From Geopseudomonas aromaticivorans (GTDB lineage Bacteria; Pseudomonadota; Gammaproteobacteria; Pseudomonadales; Pseudomonadaceae): a stretch of 64,000 bases of DNA. Made by a program: the position numbers and the translations under genes. The notes beneath the pieces were generated by a model. That model made no database searches and was not told the DNA's origin. It saw only the letters and a list, made by a program, of their open reading frames with translations. How positions within the stretch are numbered: position 1 is the stretch's first letter; each line of letters starts with the position of its first letter. The DNA lies in contig NZ_JAHRGL010000019.1 in NCBI RefSeq assembly GCF_019097855.1, positions 186,001-250,000 of the forward strand, written 5' to 3'. This document shows positions 44,161 to 53,859 of this stretch, piece after piece.

Positions 44161-47139
44161 CTATCCTTCCCCGCCGCCGAAGTACGGGGTATCTCGCGCA
44201 AAATCCGGATTACTGCCCTGCTTGGGGCGCAGGTAACGTAGATTGCTGATCTGCATCACCGCCTCGCGCAGGGCCTCGATCTTCAGCGGCTTGGTCAGGT
44301 AGCGGGCGACGTCAAGGTCGCTGACCAAGGCAAAGTCTTCCGGCAGCGCGCCGGCGCTGATGACGATCACCGGCAGGTCGCGGGTACGGGTGTTCCTGCG
44401 CAGCGAGCGCAGCAGGCTGTCACCCTGCAGCCCCGGTAGGTCGATGTCCAGCAGCAGCAGTTCGGGCGGGTTTTCGGTGATCCAGTGCAGGGCTTCCAGT
44501 CCATTGTCGAGAATGTCGACGTCGGCGAGATCCGATAGCGCTTTCTGGACCAGCAGTTGGCTCGAGCGGTTGTCCTCGACATACAGCGTGCGCAGCAGGT
44601 TGCCGGTGCTGCTGGCCGGCGCATGCCGGCGTGAGCTCTTCTGCAATTCTGGGCTGAACGGCAGTTCTACCCAGAAGGTGCTGCCGATGCCGGGCTCGCT
44701 GTTGAAGTCGAGCCGTCCGTTCATCATCTCCGCCAGTTCTCGGCTGAGCACCAGGCCGATGCCCGTGCCCTTGATGTTGCTGTTCTCATGGCCGAGGCGC
44801 TGGAACGGTTTGAATAGCTGGACCTGTTTTTCCTCGCTGATGCCGTAGCCGGTGTCTTCGACGATCAGGCGCAGGCTTTCGGCGGTGATCTTGTAGCTGA
44901 GCGACAGGTGTCCGTGGGGCCGGTTGTACTTGATGGCGTTGCTCAGTAAGTTGAGCAGGATCTGCCGCAGTCTGCGGGGTTCGGCCTGCACCAGCAGGGC
45001 TCCTTCCGGCAGGTGGCTTTCCAGGTGCAGGTTGTGCTCGCTGGCCTGGGGGCGGATCAGCTCAATGCACTCGCTCATGATCCGCCGGGCATCCACGGTT
45101 TCCAGGCGCAGCTCGGTGTTCTCCGCTTCGATGCGGGCGAGGTCGAGGATGTCGTCCACCAGCAGGCACAGGTGGTCGCTGGCGGAGAGGATCTCGTCGG
45201 TGTACTGCTTGAAATTGCTTTCGTTCGGGTTATCAGGCAGTTCGAGCTGGATCATCTGGGCAAAGCCCTGCACGGCGTTGAGCGGGGTGCGCAGCTCGTG
45301 ACTCATGCTGGAGAGGAAGCGGGTCTTGGCGACGTTGGCGGCCTGCGCCTGCTGGCTGGCAAGGACCAGGGCTTCTTCGGTGGCCTTGAGCGCATCGATG
45401 TCGACATGGGTGCCGGCAATCCGCAGGATGCGCCCGCTGCTGGTGTCCTGCGCCACGATCCGGGCGCGACTGAGCAGCCAGTGATGGATGCTGCAGGCAT
45501 CGCTGAAGCGGTATTCGATCGTGAAGTCGGTGTCGGGGTGTTGCTCCGCATGTTCGTGGCAGGCGACCACGGCGTCGAGGTCGTCGGGATGGATTCGGGT
45601 GTAGAAGTCGTCCAGCCCCAAGTCGCTGCTCTTGAGGCCGAAACGCTCGATGAAGCGCCCCTGGATACGGATGCGCCGCTGCTCCAGATCGATTTCCCAG
45701 ATGCTTTCGGTGGTCGAGTCGAGCACCAGTTCCAGCTGATTCTGCGCCTGCTGGCGGATCGCCTCGCTGTCGGCCAGTTGGGCGCCCATGGCGCTGGTGG
45801 TTCTGGCCATTTGTTCGAGTTCGGTGATGTGGGAGCTGGCGCGTGGTGGGAACCAGTTGCCCTGACCGATCTGCTGCATCATTTCGCCGATTTTCTGGAT
45901 GGGTTGCTGCAGGCGGTCGCTGAGCTGCCGCGAGCGAGCCCACATGACGGCGAAGAACAGCAGGTAGAACAGGACCATGCCGGCGATCAGCAGGTAGCCG
46001 ATCTGCTGGTAGCGGCTGGCGAGGGCGTTGGTCTGGCTGAAGACCGCGGCTTCGTCGACCACCGTGATCAGCTTCCAGCCGGTCTCCGGGATGGTGGCCC
46101 ACGCGGCCAGTTGCGCCTTGCCGGCCAGGTTGATCGCCTCGATACCCGATGGGCTCTGGCTGATGGCGTGGGCCAGGGCTTGAGTGTCGGGGCGCTTGCC
46201 GAGGTTGAAGTCGCTGGGCTTGAAGATTTCCTTGCGGATGGCTTCGTCGTAGGAGTGTTTGGTCAACTCGCTGAGGGCGAAGTCCTGCTCGCCGGAAGGG
46301 GGCAGGGCCATGATGTTGAGGTCGCCGCTGACCAGCATGGCGTAGCCGTTCCACGGCACCTGCAGTCCGACGATTTCCTTGAGGATGTTGTCGACGGTGA
46401 TATCGAGTCCGACGACCCCTTCGAGAAAGTCGCCGCGATAGACCGGGGCCAGTGCCGACATCATCCAACCCTGGCCGGCCGGGTCGACGTAGATGTCGGT
46501 CCAGTTCACCTTGCGCTGCGGATTGTGGGTGGCGTCGGCCAGGTAATAGAAGTTGTAGCTGGGGATGACCATGTCGTGCGGATACTGGTCGGGGGTGTAG
46601 AACCACGGGTAGAGGCGGTTGTAGCTGTCCCAGCTGTTGAAGTAGATGGCGCTGACCAGCTTGTTGCTGGCGTGGATGCTCTTCATCAGCGGATCCAGCT
46701 GGGCCAGGCGCATGACCTTGTCGATGTCCTGCTTATCCTGCGGTGTGCTGTTGGCGTAGAAGGAAGCCGCGCGACCATCGTCAGTGCGGGTGAACAGCAC
46801 GCCGTCCTCGGTGCGGGCGTGGCGCTGGCGCTCGATGTTGTCCACCAGATAGGCGTCGCGCAGGAGTACGGCCTGCACCTGCTCGCCATAGGTCCGGGTC
46901 AGCTGGGTGATGGTCTTGAGGCGCTCGCTGACGAACTTGGCTTCCTGCTGGGCTGCGCTCTTGAGGTCGGTGAGTGCTGCCTGGCGCAGGTGTTCGATCT
47001 GGGTGTCGCGGATCGCGCCGTTGGTCAACAGATAGGCTGCGATCAGTACCGTCTCGACCAGGATCAGCGGGATCAGGGCGCTTTGCACGAAGGCGCGCCA
47101 CATCCAGTGGCGCAAGGTGATTTTCTTGTCTTGCTGCAT
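44161..47139 (-). CDS. Hybrid sensor histidine kinase with dCACHE, PAS and receiver domains
   Basis: 992 aa from ATG 47139. A longer frame begins with TTG at 47181. TM1 about 16-37, a periplasmic double-CACHE sensor region (about 50-360, with YFNSWDSYNRLYPWFY and GVVGLDITVDNILKEIVGLQ), TM2 about 375-397 and HAMP. A PAS/PAC segment follows (about 475-590, DSTTESIWEIDLEQRRIRIQ). HisKA has SSMSHELRTPLNAVQGFAQM (His about 613), HATPase has EDTGYGISEE and GTGIGLVLSRELAEMM, and the receiver domain has LLLLDIDLPGLQGDSLLRSL with its Asp near 898. It probably senses a small extracellular ligand. No response-regulator partner is adjacent. Placement beside locus B is suggestive only. Confidence 0.92.
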   Translation of the reverse strand: MQQDKKITLRHWMWRAFVQSALIPLILVETVLIAAYLLTNGAIRDTQIEHLRQAALTDLKSAAQQEAKFVSERLKTITQLTRTYGEQVQAVLLRDAYLVDNIERQRHARTEDGVLFTRTDDGRAASFYANSTPQDKQDIDKVMRLAQLDPLMKSIHASNKLVSAIYFNSWDSYNRLYPWFYTPDQYPHDMVIPSYNFYYLADATHNPQRKVNWTDIYVDPAGQGWMMSALAPVYRGDFLEGVVGLDITVDNILKEIVGLQVPWNGYAMLVSGDLNIMALPPSGEQDFALSELTKHSYDEAIRKEIFKPSDFNLGKRPDTQALAHAISQSPSGIEAINLAGKAQLAAWATIPETGWKLITVVDEAAVFSQTNALASRYQQIGYLLIAGMVLFYLLFFAVMWARSRQLSDRLQQPIQKIGEMMQQIGQGNWFPPRASSHITELEQMARTTSAMGAQLADSEAIRQQAQNQLELVLDSTTESIWEIDLEQRRIRIQGRFIERFGLKSSDLGLDDFYTRIHPDDLDAVVACHEHAEQHPDTDFTIEYRFSDACSIHHWLLSRARIVAQDTSSGRILRIAGTHVDIDALKATEEALVLASQQAQAANVAKTRFLSSMSHELRTPLNAVQGFAQMIQLELPDNPNESNFKQYTDEILSASDHLCLLVDDILDLARIEAENTELRLETVDARRIMSECIELIRPQASEHNLHLESHLPEGALLVQAEPRRLRQILLNLLSNAIKYNRPHGHLSLSYKITAESLRLIVEDTGYGISEEKQVQLFKPFQRLGHENSNIKGTGIGLVLSRELAEMMNGRLDFNSEPGIGSTFWVELPFSPELQKSSRRHAPASSTGNLLRTLYVEDNRSSQLLVQKALSDLADVDILDNGLEALHWITENPPELLLLDIDLPGLQGDSLLRSLRRNTRTRDLPVIVISAGALPEDFALVSDLDVARYLTKPLKIEALREAVMQISNLRYLRPKQGSNPDFARDTPYFGGGEG

Positions 47140-47371
47140 GCCAGGGGTCTCGAACGCTCTGCTTTTGGCTCGCGCGGGCAAAATGGCCGTTTTGTCTGGC
47201 CGTGATTGTGCGCGGGATAACCGGTGGCGGATAGTGGTGCGGAATCATAATGCAAGAGCCTGTTTTTGTGATGAAATTCACACGCGAATACTGAGAACAA
47301 TGCGTGCCCCGTCTTTTTTTCCGACCTAATCAGGATGTCCGCTGCGTGGACAGAATTTTCCGTGCTTGAGG

Positions 47372-47399
47372 TTGTAACTTTCGCTCGAGCCGCTACAAT
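47372..47399 (+). promoter_or_regulatory. Sigma70-type promoter for 4.5S RNA
   Basis: TTGTAA (47372-47377) and TACAAT (47394-47399) are separated by 16 bases. Transcription would start near 47406, about 25 bases before the mature RNA 5' end, which fits a short processed leader. Confidence 0.6.
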
Positions 47400-47430
47400 G
47401 GCGCGGCTCACCGAATGGCGGGCTCGTTAT

Positions 47431-47540
47431 GGTGGCCCCATTGGTCCCCCCGCAACGATTAGCCGTTAACCTGGTCAGGCCCGGAAGGGAGCAGCCACAG
47501 CGGTGACATCGTGTGCCGGGGTGTGGCTGGTGGGGCCGCC
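47431..47540 (+). ncRNA. ffs: Signal recognition particle 4.5S RNA
   Basis: A long near-palindromic RNA whose ends pair (GGTGGCCCCA with TGGGGCCGCC). The conserved SRP apical domain is present: CAGGCCCGGAAGGGAGCAGC around 47477-47496, with the matching GTGTGCCGGGGTG on the 3' side. The GGAAGG loop motif and overall ~110-nt size match the bacterial 4.5S RNA that binds Ffh. A promoter lies just upstream. dnaX follows on the same strand ~100 bases later. Ends are placed from base pairing and may be off by a few bases. Confidence 0.92.
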
Positions 47541-47638
47541 TCCATTTCTGCCCCCGCAAAATCCCCCGCGAGTGCAATTTGCACCGTCCTTCGCTAGCAT
47601 TGCCCCCCACGCTCAACTGCTCCCAGCGAAACGATTCG

Positions 47639-49690
47639 ATGAGTTATCAGGTTCTTGCCCGTAAGTGGCGTCCGCGCTCGTTCCGCGAAATGGTCGGTCA
47701 GGCCCATGTGCTCAAGGCCCTGATCAATGCGCTGGACAACCAGCGGCTACACCATGCCTATCTGTTCACGGGCACCCGTGGCGTAGGCAAGACCACCATC
47801 GCGCGCATCCTGGCCAAGTGCCTGAACTGCGAGCAGGGCGTCAGCTCGACGCCGTGCGGCGAGTGCTCGATATGCCGGGAGATCGACGAGGGGCGTTTCG
47901 TCGATTTGATCGAAGTGGACGCCGCCAGCCGGACCAAGGTCGAGGACACCCGCGAGCTGCTGGACAATGTGCAGTACGCACCCAGCCGCGGCCGCTACAA
48001 GGTCTACCTGATCGACGAAGTGCACATGCTGTCCACGCACTCGTTCAACGCCCTGCTCAAGACCCTCGAAGAGCCGCCGCCCCACGTCAAGTTCCTGCTC
48101 GCCACCACCGACCCGCAAAAGCTGCCGGTCACCATCCTTTCGCGCTGCCTGCAGTTCTCGCTGAAGAACATGCCGCCGGAGCGGGTGGTCGAGCACCTGA
48201 CCCATGTGCTGACCGTCGAGCAGATTCCGTTCGAGGCCGACGCGCTGTGGTTGCTGGGTCGCGCCGCCGATGGTTCGATGCGCGACGCCATGAGCCTGAC
48301 CGATCAGGCGATTGCCTTCGGCGAAGGCAAGGTGTTGGCGGCCGATGTGCGCTCGATGCTTGGGACTCTCGATCACGGCCAGGTCTACGGCGTGTTGCAG
48401 TCGCTGCTGGAGGGGGATGCGCGTGCGCTGCTCGAGGCGGTGCGCCATCTGGCCGAGCAGGGGCCAGACTGGGCCGGCGTCCTGGCCGAGATGCTCAACG
48501 TGCTGCACCGCGTGGCAATTGCTCAAGTGCTGCCGGATGCGGTCGACAACGGCCAGGGCGACCGTGAGCGGGTGCTGGCCCTGGCCGCTTCGCTGCCGGC
48601 CGAGGATGTGCAGTTTTATTACCAGATGGGGTTGATCGGTCGCCGCGACCTGCCGTTGGCGCCCGATCCGCGTAGCGGTTTCGAAATGGTGCTGCTGCGC
48701 ATGCTGGCCTTTCGTCCGGCCGGTGTGCCATCGGCGCCGGACACGCCGCTAAAGACCGCGGGGATCAGTCAGGCCGCGACTGATTCCGCGCTGGCTCCGG
48801 TGGCCGGGACTGCGGCGCGGGTCGTGCAGGTTCCGGCTTCTGTGCGGCCGGCGGCGGTGGTCGCGGAGCCTGCCGCGCCCGTCGCTCCAGAGCGCCCGGA
48901 GGTGACGGTCGTTGCCCCTGTTGCCGCAGCGCCCAGGAATGCGAGCGCGCCGGTCGTGCCGGTGGACGTGCCCTGGGATACCGCTCCGGTGAATCGTGCG
49001 CCTGCGGCGCCGGAGGAGCGACGGAATCCTCCTCCCGCGTACGTGGAGCCCCCCGCCGCCCGACAGGACGCGCCAGTCGCGGCAGCCGCCACGCTAAGCG
49101 CAGTTCCTGCTGCGCCTACGTTGGCTGAGCCGCCGGAGGCTGACGTGGCGGAGGCGGCTGATGACGATGGCGGCAACGAGGATTACGACGAGGTAGACGT
49201 GGATGCCTACGCCTATCTCGAAAGCATGCAGCCGGTGGACGAGCATGATCTGCCGAGCGAGACGATCGTCGAGCCATCGCTGCCGTCAGCCGCGCCCGCC
49301 ACGGGACTGTCAGCCGAATGGCTGGAGCTGTTTCCCAGGCTCGGCCTGGCGGGCATGACGGCGAGCATCGCGGCAAACTGTACGCTGGTGGCGGTAGACG
49401 GCGACCGCTGGCATCTGCATCTGGATCCAGGGCAAAGCGCGCTGTTCAACGCCAGTCAGCAGCGTCGCCTGACCGATGCGCTGAGCAGCTATCATGGACG
49501 GCCATTGACCTTGCAGATCGATATCGTCCGCCCCGAGCAGGAGACCCCGGCTCAGGCTGCTGCCCGCCAGCGTGCGGAGCGACAGCGCGAGGCCGAGGCA
49601 TCGATTCATGCCGATCCATTGGTTCGGCAGATGATGGACCAATTCGCCGCGGTGATCCGCGGCGGCACGATTGAACCCCTGAACGATTGA
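47639..49690 (+). CDS. dnaX: DNA polymerase III subunit tau (DnaX)
   Basis: 683 aa from ATG 47639 ([15 protein letters not shown]), the standard DnaX start. The longer frame runs into the 4.5S RNA. AAA+ features: [20 protein letters not shown] (Walker A, about 41-60), a Cys4 zinc module ([19 protein letters not shown]), [20 protein letters not shown] (about 125-144) and [13 protein letters not shown] Pro/Ala-rich linker at about 370-520 precedes the C-terminal tau domain. I saw no A-AAA-AAG-type slippery run, so a programmed gamma frameshift like that of E. coli is not evident. The loader component of the replisome. Confidence 0.95.
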   Translation: MSYQVLARKWRPRSFREMVGQAHVLKALINALDNQRLHHAYLFTGTRGVGKTTIARILAKCLNCEQGVSSTPCGECSICREIDEGRFVDLIEVDAASRTKVEDTRELLDNVQYAPSRGRYKVYLIDEVHMLSTHSFNALLKTLEEPPPHVKFLLATTDPQKLPVTILSRCLQFSLKNMPPERVVEHLTHVLTVEQIPFEADALWLLGRAADGSMRDAMSLTDQAIAFGEGKVLAADVRSMLGTLDHGQVYGVLQSLLEGDARALLEAVRHLAEQGPDWAGVLAEMLNVLHRVAIAQVLPDAVDNGQGDRERVLALAASLPAEDVQFYYQMGLIGRRDLPLAPDPRSGFEMVLLRMLAFRPAGVPSAPDTPLKTAGISQAATDSALAPVAGTAARVVQVPASVRPAAVVAEPAAPVAPERPEVTVVAPVAAAPRNASAPVVPVDVPWDTAPVNRAPAAPEERRNPPPAYVEPPAARQDAPVAAAATLSAVPAAPTLAEPPEADVAEAADDDGGNEDYDEVDVDAYAYLESMQPVDEHDLPSETIVEPSLPSAAPATGLSAEWLELFPRLGLAGMTASIAANCTLVAVDGDRWHLHLDPGQSALFNASQQRRLTDALSSYHGRPLTLQIDIVRPEQETPAQAAARQRAERQREAEASIHADPLVRQMMDQFAAVIRGGTIEPLND

Positions 49691-49700
49691 GGTGATTCCC

Positions 49701-50027
49701 ATGATGAAAGGTGGCATGGCCGGGCTGATGAAGCAGGCCCAGCAGATGCAGGAAAAGATGCAGAAGATGCAGGAAGAGCTGGCCAATGCCGAGGTGACCG
49801 GTCAGTCCGGCGCCGGCCTGGTGAGCGTGGTGATGACCGGTCGCCACGACGTCAAGCGCGTCTCCCTGGATGACAGCCTGATGCAGGAAGACAAGGAAAT
49901 CCTCGAGGATCTGATCGCTGCCGCGGTGAATGATGCCGTGCGCAAGATCGAGCAGAACAACCAGGACAAGATGGCCGGCATGACTGCGGGCATGCAGTTG
50001 CCGCCGGGCTTCAAGATGCCGTTCTGA
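49701..50027 (+). CDS. ybaB: YbaB/EbfC nucleoid-associated protein
   Basis: 108 aa from ATG 49701 (GAGGTGATTCCC upstream). A Met/Gln-rich N-terminal helix ([20 protein letters not shown]) is followed by the conserved core [20 protein letters not shown] and [20 protein letters not shown], and the tail PPGFKMPF. A small DNA-binding dimer, usually encoded between dnaX and recR as here. It begins 10 bases after the dnaX stop. Confidence 0.95.
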   Translation: MMKGGMAGLMKQAQQMQEKMQKMQEELANAEVTGQSGAGLVSVVMTGRHDVKRVSLDDSLMQEDKEILEDLIAAAVNDAVRKIEQNNQDKMAGMTAGMQLPPGFKMPF

Positions 50028-50034
50028 TCCTGCC

Positions 50035-50058
50035 CCATCTCCCGCTCGCGGGAGATGG
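50035..50058. repeat. Inverted repeat between ybaB and recR
   Basis: CCATCTCCCG (50035-50044) and CGGGAGATGG (50049-50058) around CTCG. It lies just after the ybaB stop with no U-tract, so it is more likely a dispersed intergenic repeat or mRNA-stabilising hairpin than a terminator. Confidence 0.6.
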
Positions 50059-50143
50059 TTGGGGCGTGGATGCATCCTCTCCCTCGCCCCCTTTCCCATG
50101 CTTGGGAGCGGGGGTTGCTCCGTATTTCTGTGAGTCATTCGTC

Positions 50144-50743
50144 ATGAGCTTCAGCCCCCTGATTCGCCAACTGATCGACGCCCTGCGTATCCTGCCCGGC
50201 GTGGGACAGAAGACTGCCCAGCGCATGGCGCTGCAGATGCTCGAGCGTGATCGTAGCGGCGCGCTGCGTCTGGCGCAGGCGCTGACGCGGGCGATGGAAG
50301 GGGTCGGTTATTGCCGGTGCTGCCGCACGCTCAGCGAGGACGAGCTGTGCCCGCAGTGCAGCGATCCGCGCCGCGACGACGCATTGCTGTGCGTGGTGGA
50401 GGGGCCGATGGACGTGTTCGCGGTAGAGCAGACCGGCTATCGCGGTCGCTATTTCGTGCTCAAGGGCCATCTGTCGCCGCTGGACGGTCTGGGGCCGGAA
50501 GCCATCGGCATTCCGGAGCTGGAGGCGCGGATCGGGCAGGGCGCCTTTGCCGAGGTGATCCTCGCCACCAATCCGACGGTGGAGGGCGAGGCCACGGCCC
50601 ATTACATCGCCCAGATGCTGGCGCCGCGTGGCCTGACGGTGTCGCGCATTGCCCATGGCGTGCCGCTGGGCGGCGAGCTGGAGCTGGTGGACGGCGGAAC
50701 CCTGGCTCACGCCATGGCCGGCCGCCGGCCGATGGGCTGCTAG
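50144..50743 (+). CDS. recR: Recombination mediator RecR
   Basis: 199 aa from ATG 50144. The N-terminal HhH region [20 protein letters not shown] (about 14-33) is followed by a Cys4 zinc finger ([19 protein letters not shown], about 57-75), a Toprim domain with [16 protein letters not shown] (about 85-100) and [20 protein letters not shown], and the C-terminal ARGLPLGGELE-like segment ([15 protein letters not shown]). With RecO it loads RecA at gaps. Length and gene order are standard. Confidence 0.96.
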   Translation: MSFSPLIRQLIDALRILPGVGQKTAQRMALQMLERDRSGALRLAQALTRAMEGVGYCRCCRTLSEDELCPQCSDPRRDDALLCVVEGPMDVFAVEQTGYRGRYFVLKGHLSPLDGLGPEAIGIPELEARIGQGAFAEVILATNPTVEGEATAHYIAQMLAPRGLTVSRIAHGVPLGGELELVDGGTLAHAMAGRRPMGC

Positions 50744-50770
50744 GTTCGCGTCAGCCCGCTCGGGCCGGTG

Positions 50771-50807
50771 TAAAAACGCCCGCGTCAGGATACCTGAGGC
50801 GGGCGTT
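50771..50807 (-). terminator. Intrinsic terminator of anr
   Basis: Arms AACGCCCGC (50775-50783) and GCGGGCGTT (50799-50807), with inner pairing TCAGG/CCTGA. On the minus strand the stem is followed by GTTTTTA, a U-tract for the anr transcript ending at 50838. It lies between the convergent recR and anr genes. The plus-strand side (recR) lacks a T-run. Confidence 0.75.
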
Positions 50808-50837
50808 GCATTTGCGCGGGCCGTGGGTGTCGCGAGG

Positions 50838-51581
50838 TCACTCCTCGAGGCGACCGCCAGCCAGGGCGCACAGTTCGACGGCGTCGAGAATCTGCACTTC
50901 CTTGCCTTCGGCGCTGAGCAGGCCATTCTGCTGGAAGCGGGTGAATACCCGCGATACGGTTTCCACGGCAAGGCCGAGGTAGTTGCCGATCTCGCTGCGC
51001 GACATGGCCAGGCGGAACTGGTTGGCCGAGTAGCCGCGGGCACGGAAGCGCGCGGAGAGGTTGACCAGGAAGGTGGCGATGCGCTCGTCGGCGGTTTTCT
51101 TCGACAGCAGCAGCATCATCTGCTGATCGTCGCGGATTTCGCGGCTCATCAGCCGCATCAGCTGACGCCGCAGCTGTGGCAGCTGGATGGCCAGCTCATC
51201 GAGCTTCTCGAATGGGATCTCGCACAGCGAAGTGGTTTCCAGTGCCTGGGCCGAGACCGGATAGGCCTCGGCATCCATCCCGGACATGCCGACCAGTTCG
51301 CTGGGCAGGTGGAAGCCGGTGATCTGCTCCTCGCCGCCATCGGTGACGCTGAAAGTCTTCAGTGCGCCGGAGCGCACGGCGAACACTGAACCGAAGCTGT
51401 CGCCCTGGCGGAACAGGAATTCGCCTTTCTTCAGTGGCCGGCCACGCTTGACGATGTCGTCCAGCGCATTGATGTCTTCCATGTTCAGGGACAGCGGCAG
51501 GCACAGCGGGGCGAGGCTGCACTCCTTGCAGTGCGCTTGCGGCAGGTTGCGCGCCTTGATGGTGTCTTGGCCGGCGGTCAT
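50838..51581 (-). CDS. anr: Anaerobic regulator Anr (FNR family, [4Fe-4S])
   Basis: 247 aa, ATG 51581. The N-terminal cluster ligands are [15 protein letters not shown] (three Cys, about 18-28). The fourth Cys is in [15 protein letters not shown] (about 119). The cyclic-nucleotide-like beta-roll ([20 protein letters not shown], about 50-69) is followed by a dimerisation helix and the [23 protein letters not shown] (about 194-213), with the E-x2-S-R recognition residues that read TTGAT half-sites. It senses oxygen loss and activates genes such as hemN and cbb3-2. Very close to P. aeruginosa Anr as I recall it. Confidence 0.96.
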   Translation of the reverse strand: MTAGQDTIKARNLPQAHCKECSLAPLCLPLSLNMEDINALDDIVKRGRPLKKGEFLFRQGDSFGSVFAVRSGALKTFSVTDGGEEQITGFHLPSELVGMSGMDAEAYPVSAQALETTSLCEIPFEKLDELAIQLPQLRRQLMRLMSREIRDDQQMMLLLSKKTADERIATFLVNLSARFRARGYSANQFRLAMSRSEIGNYLGLAVETVSRVFTRFQQNGLLSAEGKEVQILDAVELCALAGGRLEE

Positions 51582-51671
51582 GGCGAATCCTTACGTACAC
51601 AGCTGGTATGCGCGCAAGGTTACCCCAAGCGTGCTACCGGCTGCCAGCGTGCCACGGCACCAATCATGCGG

Positions 51672-53054
51672 TCAGATGACTCGGGAGAAGCGCTGCGTGC
51701 TCTGCAGCGGCAGATAGTGGTCGAACAGCATGCATACCGAACGGACCAACAGACGCCCGGCGGGAGTGATGGCGATGCCCTGGTCGTCCAGGCGGATCAG
51801 GCCGTCGGCCGCACAGGACTGTAAGCGTGGCCACACCTCGTGGAAGTAGCCGCGGAAATCGATGTTGAACGGCCCTTCGATGTCGGAGAAGTCGAGCTTG
51901 AAGTGGCAGATCAACTGCTGGATCACGGCGCGGCGGATGCGGTCATCCTGATTGCAGTGCAGACCGCGGCGGGTGGCCAGCTCGTTGTTGTCCAGGCTGT
52001 TCTGGTAGGCGGTCAGGTCGCTGGAGTTCTGGCTGTAGAGGTCGCCGATCTGGCTGATCGAGGACACGCCCAGGCCGATCAGATCGCAGTGGCCGTGGGT
52101 CGTGTAGCCCTGGAAGTTGCGCTGCAGCGTGCCTTCTTCCTGGGCGACGGCCAGTTCGTCGTCGGGCAGGGCGAAGTGGTCCATGCCGATATAGCGGTAG
52201 CCCGCGGCGGACAGCTGCTCGATGGTGCGCTGGAGCATTTCCAGCTTGACGCCCGGGTTGGGCAGGTCTTCGGCGTTGATCCGCCGCTGCGGCGGAAAAC
52301 GCTCGGGCAGGTGGGCGTAGTTGAACACCGAGAGGCGGTCGGGCTGCAGGGCGATGACTTCGTCGACCGTGCGGGCGAAGGAGTCGGCGTTCTGCAGCGG
52401 CAGGCCATAGATCAGGTCGATGTTGATCGAGCGGAACTGCAGGGTGCGCGCGGCCTCGACGATGGAGCGGGTTTCCTCGAGGCTTTGCAGGCGGTTGACC
52501 GCGCGCTGCACGGCGGGATCGAAATCCTGCACGCCGAGGCTGACGCGGTTGAAACCGATCTCGCGCAGCAGGCCCATGGTCGCCCAGTCAGCTTCGCGCG
52601 GGTCGATCTCGATGCTGTAGTCGCCGGTATCGTCGTCCAGCAGGTGGAAGTACTGGCGCAGCCCGGTCATCAGCTGGCGCAGTTCATCGTGGCTGAGGAA
52701 GGTTGGAGTGCCGCCGCCGAAGTGCAGCTGCTCGACCACCTGGCCGGGATCGAGGTGACGGCTGACCAGCTCCGCTTCCCGCAGCAGGCGCTGCAGGTAG
52801 GGGGCGCTGCGGCCGCGGTCCTTGGTGATGACCTTGTTGCAGCCGCAGTAGTAGCAGATGTGCGCGCAGAACGGCAGGTGCACGTAGAGCGACAGCGCGC
52901 GCTTGGCTTGGGCACTGCTGCGCAGGGCGTGTTGGAGGTCGAACGGCCCGACCCCGTCGTGGAATTGCACGGCGGTGGGATAGGAGGTGTAACGCGGCCC
53001 GGCCAGATCGTAGCGACGGATCAGGTCGGTATCCCAGCGGATGGCGTCGAGCAT
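51672..53054 (-). CDS. hemN: Oxygen-independent coproporphyrinogen III oxidase HemN
   Basis: 460 aa, ATG 53054. The radical SAM motif is CAHICYYCGCNK (C-x3-C-x2-C, about 62-73). LHFGGGTPTFLSHDEL (about 108-123), EIDPREADWATMGLLREIGF (about 148-167), RVSLGVQDFDPAVQRAVNRL and INIDLIYGLPLQN are the other conserved blocks. It converts coproporphyrinogen III to protoporphyrinogen IX without O2, supplying heme for the cytochromes encoded upstream. An Anr-box-like site lies ~75 bases ahead of the start. Confidence 0.96.
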   Translation of the reverse strand: MLDAIRWDTDLIRRYDLAGPRYTSYPTAVQFHDGVGPFDLQHALRSSAQAKRALSLYVHLPFCAHICYYCGCNKVITKDRGRSAPYLQRLLREAELVSRHLDPGQVVEQLHFGGGTPTFLSHDELRQLMTGLRQYFHLLDDDTGDYSIEIDPREADWATMGLLREIGFNRVSLGVQDFDPAVQRAVNRLQSLEETRSIVEAARTLQFRSINIDLIYGLPLQNADSFARTVDEVIALQPDRLSVFNYAHLPERFPPQRRINAEDLPNPGVKLEMLQRTIEQLSAAGYRYIGMDHFALPDDELAVAQEEGTLQRNFQGYTTHGHCDLIGLGVSSISQIGDLYSQNSSDLTAYQNSLDNNELATRRGLHCNQDDRIRRAVIQQLICHFKLDFSDIEGPFNIDFRGYFHEVWPRLQSCAADGLIRLDDQGIAITPAGRLLVRSVCMLFDHYLPLQSTQRFSRVI

Positions 53055-53123
53055 GCGGGTATCCCGGATTATCAGACTGGTGTTTCAGTTTTTTGAGTCT
53101 AAAGCCAGGGCGCCGGGGGGGTG

Positions 53124-53137
53124 TTGACTTGCATCAA
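53124..53137 (-). promoter_or_regulatory. Anr/FNR box upstream of hemN
   Basis: TTGAC-TTGC-ATCAA is a one-mismatch match to the FNR/Anr consensus TTGAT-N4-ATCAA and nearly palindromic. If it acts at -41.5 on the leftward hemN transcript, the start would be near 53089, and TAGACT (53101-53096 on the minus strand) falls in the -10 position. The site lies in the hemN-TauE/SafE gene gap, just left of the TauE/SafE stop. Confidence 0.7.
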
Positions 53138-53142
53138 CCGCT

Positions 53143-53859
53143 TCAGTTGGTCGCAGGCGTGCTGAGGTGGCCGCTGCCGTGGCCCATCAGCCAGCCCTGA
53201 TGCGGGCCGGGCAGCGTCCAGATGCCGAACAGGATCACCAGCAGGCCGCCGGCAATACGCACGCCACGACGGCGCAGCAGGGCGGTCAGGCGTTCGGCGG
53301 CGAGGCCGGTTGCCAGCAGTACCGGCAGGGTGCCGAGGCCGAAGGCCAGCATCAGCAGGGCGCTGTCCAGGGCGCTGCCCTGGCTGGCGGCCCACAGCAG
53401 GGTGCTGTACACCAAGCCGCAGGGCAGCCAGCCCCACAGGCTGCCGAGCAGCAGGGCGCGACGGGCGTTGCGTACCGGCAGCAGGCTGCGGGCCAGCGGT
53501 TCGATGCGGCGCCAGAGGAGGCGGCCGAGGCCTTCGATGCGGGTCAGGCCGCTCCACCAGCCGGCCAGATACAAGCCCATGGTGATCAGCAGCAGGCCGG
53601 CGACGCTGCGCAGCACGGTGGCGGCCGGCCCGCTGGCCAGGGCCCAGCCGGCGGCGCCGAGGAGCAGGCCGGCCAGGGTATAGGAAGCGATGCGGCCGAG
53701 GTTGTAGGCGAGCAGCAGTTGCAGGCGCCGCTGGCGCTGTTCGGCGGGAATGGCCAGGGTCAGGGCGCCCATCAGGCCGCCGCACATGCCGATGCAGTGG
53801 CCGCCACCGAGCAGGCCGAGGATCAGCGCCGACACCAGCAGGGGGAGCAGATCAGCCAC
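53143..53859 (-). CDS. TauE/SafE-type membrane protein of the cco maturation cluster
   Basis: 238 aa if the GTG at 53859 is used (CAGGAA 8-10 bases upstream, 8-base overlap with ccoS). An ATG at 53889 gives a longer form with a poorly spaced ribosome-binding site. About six TM helices. A conserved N-terminal GLLGGGHCIGMCGGLMGAL (about 16-34) and the half-repeat LLLGSLWGWLPCGLVYSTLL contain paired Cys/His residues like those of DsbD/CcdA-type transporters. Homologues sit beside ccoS in many pseudomonads. A role in copper or redox delivery to cbb3 oxidase is inferred from context. Confidence 0.8.
   Translation of the reverse strand: MADLLPLLVSALILGLLGGGHCIGMCGGLMGALTLAIPAEQRQRRLQLLLAYNLGRIASYTLAGLLLGAAGWALASGPAATVLRSVAGLLLITMGLYLAGWWSGLTRIEGLGRLLWRRIEPLARSLLPVRNARRALLLGSLWGWLPCGLVYSTLLWAASQGSALDSALLMLAFGLGTLPVLLATGLAAERLTALLRRRGVRIAGGLLVILFGIWTLPGPHQGWLMGHGSGHLSTPATN

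Noticed and set aside
45013-47205. 730-codon open frame on the plus strand opposite the sensor kinase
   Set aside because: It is the antisense of a clearly coding gene with all kinase motifs in frame. Long antisense frames are common in GC-rich Pseudomonas DNA, and this one has no recognisable domain.
47639-49690. Programmed frameshift in dnaX producing gamma
   Set aside because: No A-AAA-AAG-like slippery heptamer followed by a stem was visible at the expected place, so only tau is called.
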